Of a stretch of DNA of 64,000 nt, positions 63,201 to 64,000 are shown one piece after another (position 1 is the stretch's first letter; the number at the start of each line of letters is the position of its first letter). A program made the position numbers and the translations under genes. Origin of the DNA: Lentisphaerota bacterium (GTDB lineage: Bacteria; Verrucomicrobiota; Lentisphaeria; Victivallales; Victivallaceae); NCBI GenBank assembly GCA_015061545.1, contig SUWJ01000001.1:124001-188000 (forward strand), written 5' to 3'. The notes under the pieces were generated by a model. It had not been told where the DNA came from. It saw only the letters and a program-made list of their open reading frames with translations, and made no database searches.

Positions 63201-63715
63201 TCATCTTTGGCAAATGCAATGTTCCGCACCGATCCCGCAACCAGACCGTTTTTATCTGCCTTCGAGATCCTGCCTTTGATTTGCGCTGGTTTGCCGTGCC
63301 GTCCGACGATCGCGGTATATTCAGCGCAGTCCAGCAAGGCGACCGGAACGTCAAAATAATAGTTGATCGCTCCATTGTAAATATCGTTGTTGAAGGCAGG
63401 TATATAGGCTTGAAAACTTATTTCGATTTCTTCTGAACCCTTGTCCGTGCTGCCGACTGTGGCAATTTCCCGCCGCCACGGAATATTCTGACTGCAGCCC
63501 CAGGCGTTCAGCACTTTTTCGCCATTGATATTTTCTTCCAGTGCACCGCTTTCCTGAAATCCCGGATCAAAATTTTCGCTGACGATCAACGGCTGCTGCT
63601 TGTATGCCAGAGTGAAATTTTTATTTTTACCCGACTTTTTAAGTTCAAACCACGCCTCGCCGCCGCTTACATTCAACAGCAGCAAACACAGAATTGCTCC
63701 ACATAAAAACTTCAT
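60263..63715 (-). CDS. Large secreted glycosidase-like protein with beta-galactosidase trimerisation-like domain
   Basis: 1150 residues with a signal peptide (MKFLCGAILCLLLLNVSGGEA). Residues 20-400 are beta-sandwich domains that may bind carbohydrate. Residues about 430-790 look like a TIM barrel with IFIDHMDYSMLWNSD, GIDGIMVDECCFMGKTFCG and a Cys pair region CGCAECRKLF, which resembles family 10/42-type glycoside hydrolases. Residues about 815-985 (VAVLFPETSRNMAG to VVSASFMTAVA) fit the GATase-like trimerisation domain. The final 150 residues are a beta domain. A Cys-rich loop in the barrel is unusual. Acts outside the cytoplasm; the sugar substrate is unknown. Confidence 0.7.
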   Translation of the reverse strand: MKFLCGAILCLLLLNVSGGEAWFELKKSGKNKNFTLAYKQQPLIVSENFDPGFQESGALEENINGEKVLNAWGCSQNIPWRREIATVGSTDKGSEEIEISFQAYIPAFNNDIYNGAINYYFDVPVALLDCAEYTAIVGRHGKPAQIKGRISKADKNGLVAGSVRNIAFAKDDLNLVFDLNPAGVQDLYSSYTIGSICGMWRLEKVGDVLRFIVGTKSSRNGGVHTSKAVIYNGSAQDYNLRHAHNKYSYYSELPAERRFVFGADKFSSGRFRAHSRYYTPQATCGWLGKPVFKVEKYHKQGALYAAVSGHENAEYQVDLPRKGLYIVSFGTSTDTQKAGAMNIKVNGKSVVEHMNIPPRTVQQISVPLWIESGKAVVEFSGAWRISTMDFQLLLSSYEDFSFRRGFWRSRIKQNPAPFFMSEHYAQEPAYKTKISSFPLPEPGKEAVGALQMPAITTQYGDLSNMQEVFAAPMISSWGTSNAGTFTEFNEEAMKRNVQELEKNGINIVMFSGMLARHTFESHRSRLHDVIGKYVKAGRDSGRDFIFIDHMDYSMLWNSDSGFRVLTQWTDRLQETIDGNLPGRARCMTNPRAVEDFYDVILEHIRKTGIDGIMVDECCFMGKTFCGCAECRKLFTAETNWQLPADELSPELYNNKSTLWRAWEEWRRRKIGDFWVNLRKKVSEYRKDFIFIGYTTHYGLTSNWASNELAGDIFNFARAWDIVGTEIMTRNIFANYRAVNSLRHAFSLFGRNGRFPVCGLVYASDWKIKYFGWALNNMNGQLTWESTFVPCPEGEINYRTFSIDKGNMDLRIARSAAQVAVLFPETSRNMAGSVPAAGGYRAEMLGTSQILSALHIDHTFISEADLTSDALKRFKVLILGNAPYLSDEQIKVIRKFAADGGVVSASFMTAVANELGELRQQDMIAEIFNAGKTTNAVAGSKAFSVSLSDDKVLPLAKELLYRALPQSKAAANSPKIYSKNGKAHAAVLEKKFGKGKFVYYPGMYGAVNAAPEVMVGKSFNFAPAVEMEMLQKNLLSDLTAGCGIWQPLNNWPDDVLSNSFYQQDKLLIHLLNATGSKIKNGEKIRFDIGKNPFPVVQDLELQVNSGKYGRAYAVSPDFAGKRDLKVEKNGNTLKIKLPAELLKVYTIIYVE

Positions 63716-63774
63716 TACCCAACCTTTCCTTTACCCGGCTTACCCGACTTTGATCCCGTCGCAAGTCTGTTCAT

Positions 63775-63815
63775 TATAAACAAAGAAAACTCCCCGTTCA
63801 GCACAGAGAGTTTTC
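63775..63815 (-). terminator. Terminator behind the acyl-CoA synthetase gene
   Basis: GAAAACTC (63785-63792) pairs with GAGTTTTC (63808-63815); on the minus strand it is followed by TTTGTTTATAA. It would end the upstream gene before the glycosidase operon. Confidence 0.65.
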
Positions 63816-63826
63816 CCGAATCCAAC

Positions 63827-64000
63827 TTATTCCCAGAAGCCTTCGCCCGTTTCGGCATACTTACGCAGTATATCGCGCTTGACCTTGCCCGAAAATGTCT
63901 TGGGCAAACTGTGCACAAACTCGATTTCCCGCGGGTATTTGTACGGAGCTGTAATGCGTTTGCAATGCTGCTGCAGCTCTTTGACCAGCGATTCAGTAGC
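63827..64000 (-). CDS. Acyl-CoA synthetase, C-terminal end only
   Basis: 58 codons visible, stop TAA at 63829-63827, frame open to the window edge. The sequence ends as in acetyl/medium-chain acyl-CoA synthetases: [17 protein letters not shown] and [20 protein letters not shown], where the Lys of SGKVKR is the acylation lysine. It activates a short or medium chain acid to its CoA ester. The N-terminal bulk lies beyond the window. Confidence 0.92.
   Translation of the reverse strand, partial: ATESLVKELQQHCKRITAPYKYPREIEFVHSLPKTFSGKVKRDILRKYAETGEGFWE

Overview
The window reads as ordinary chromosomal DNA from a Gram-negative, probably anaerobic bacterium of the PVC group, most likely Lentisphaerota (Victivallis-like). 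The clues are indirect: a TIGR04073-type exosortase-associated small protein, a large secreted protein with a beta-galactosidase trimerisation-like domain next to a CE15-type esterase, tandem PilB-type ATPases, TolB/LolA/YdbH-like envelope genes and an energy-converting hydrogenase-related (Ehr-type) membrane complex. No phage, insertion sequence, CRISPR array, rRNA or tRNA was seen. Most genes sit in tight runs with ATGA or TAATG overlaps.

Region 1-15340, nearly all on the minus strand: an incomplete secreted metallopeptidase-like gene, a secreted repeat protein, then a long co-oriented run read from right to left: dnaA, cca, paaK, tolB, folC, lon, a LolA-like gene, pyrK, pyrD, DUF1015 and a cyclase-family gene. 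The gap upstream of dnaA (14725-15340) looks like the chromosomal origin. It has three tandem 11-bp DnaA-box-like repeats, a cluster of TTGAGCTCAA palindromes and a strong promoter for the divergent nagA gene.

Region 15341-36130: nagA with an RNA methyltransferase-like gene; a DUF790 (Bax1-like) plus XPB-like helicase pair next to endonuclease IV, which suggests a DNA-repair patch; an ABC-2 permease; a secreted protein of unknown function; a formyltransferase-fold protein; a giant YdbH/AsmA-like protein with der; zwf; and a six-gene minus-strand run of a double-HTH regulator, a membrane coiled-coil protein, uppP, proC, a class III adenylate cyclase and a glycosyltransferase.

Region 36300-43730: a six-gene operon for a membrane-bound complex related to hydrogenase-4/formate hydrogenlyase and complex I (HyfB, C, E, F, G and a ferredoxin-HyfI fusion). 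The ion-pump subunits keep their charged channel residues and the small subunit keeps its iron-sulfur cysteines. The large subunit has lost the cysteine motifs that bind NiFe. This is the most interesting system in the window.

Region 43800-64000: a DUF2156 protein; the RNase P RNA gene with a clear promoter; a phosphoesterase, a heptosyltransferase-like protein and a secreted protein; kdsD, hisG and hisE behind a recognisable promoter; coaX, manC and the type IV pilus/type II secretion motor genes pilC, pilT and two pilB-like genes; a CE15-like esterase with a 1150-residue secreted glycosidase-like protein; and the C-terminal end of an acyl-CoA synthetase cut by the window edge.
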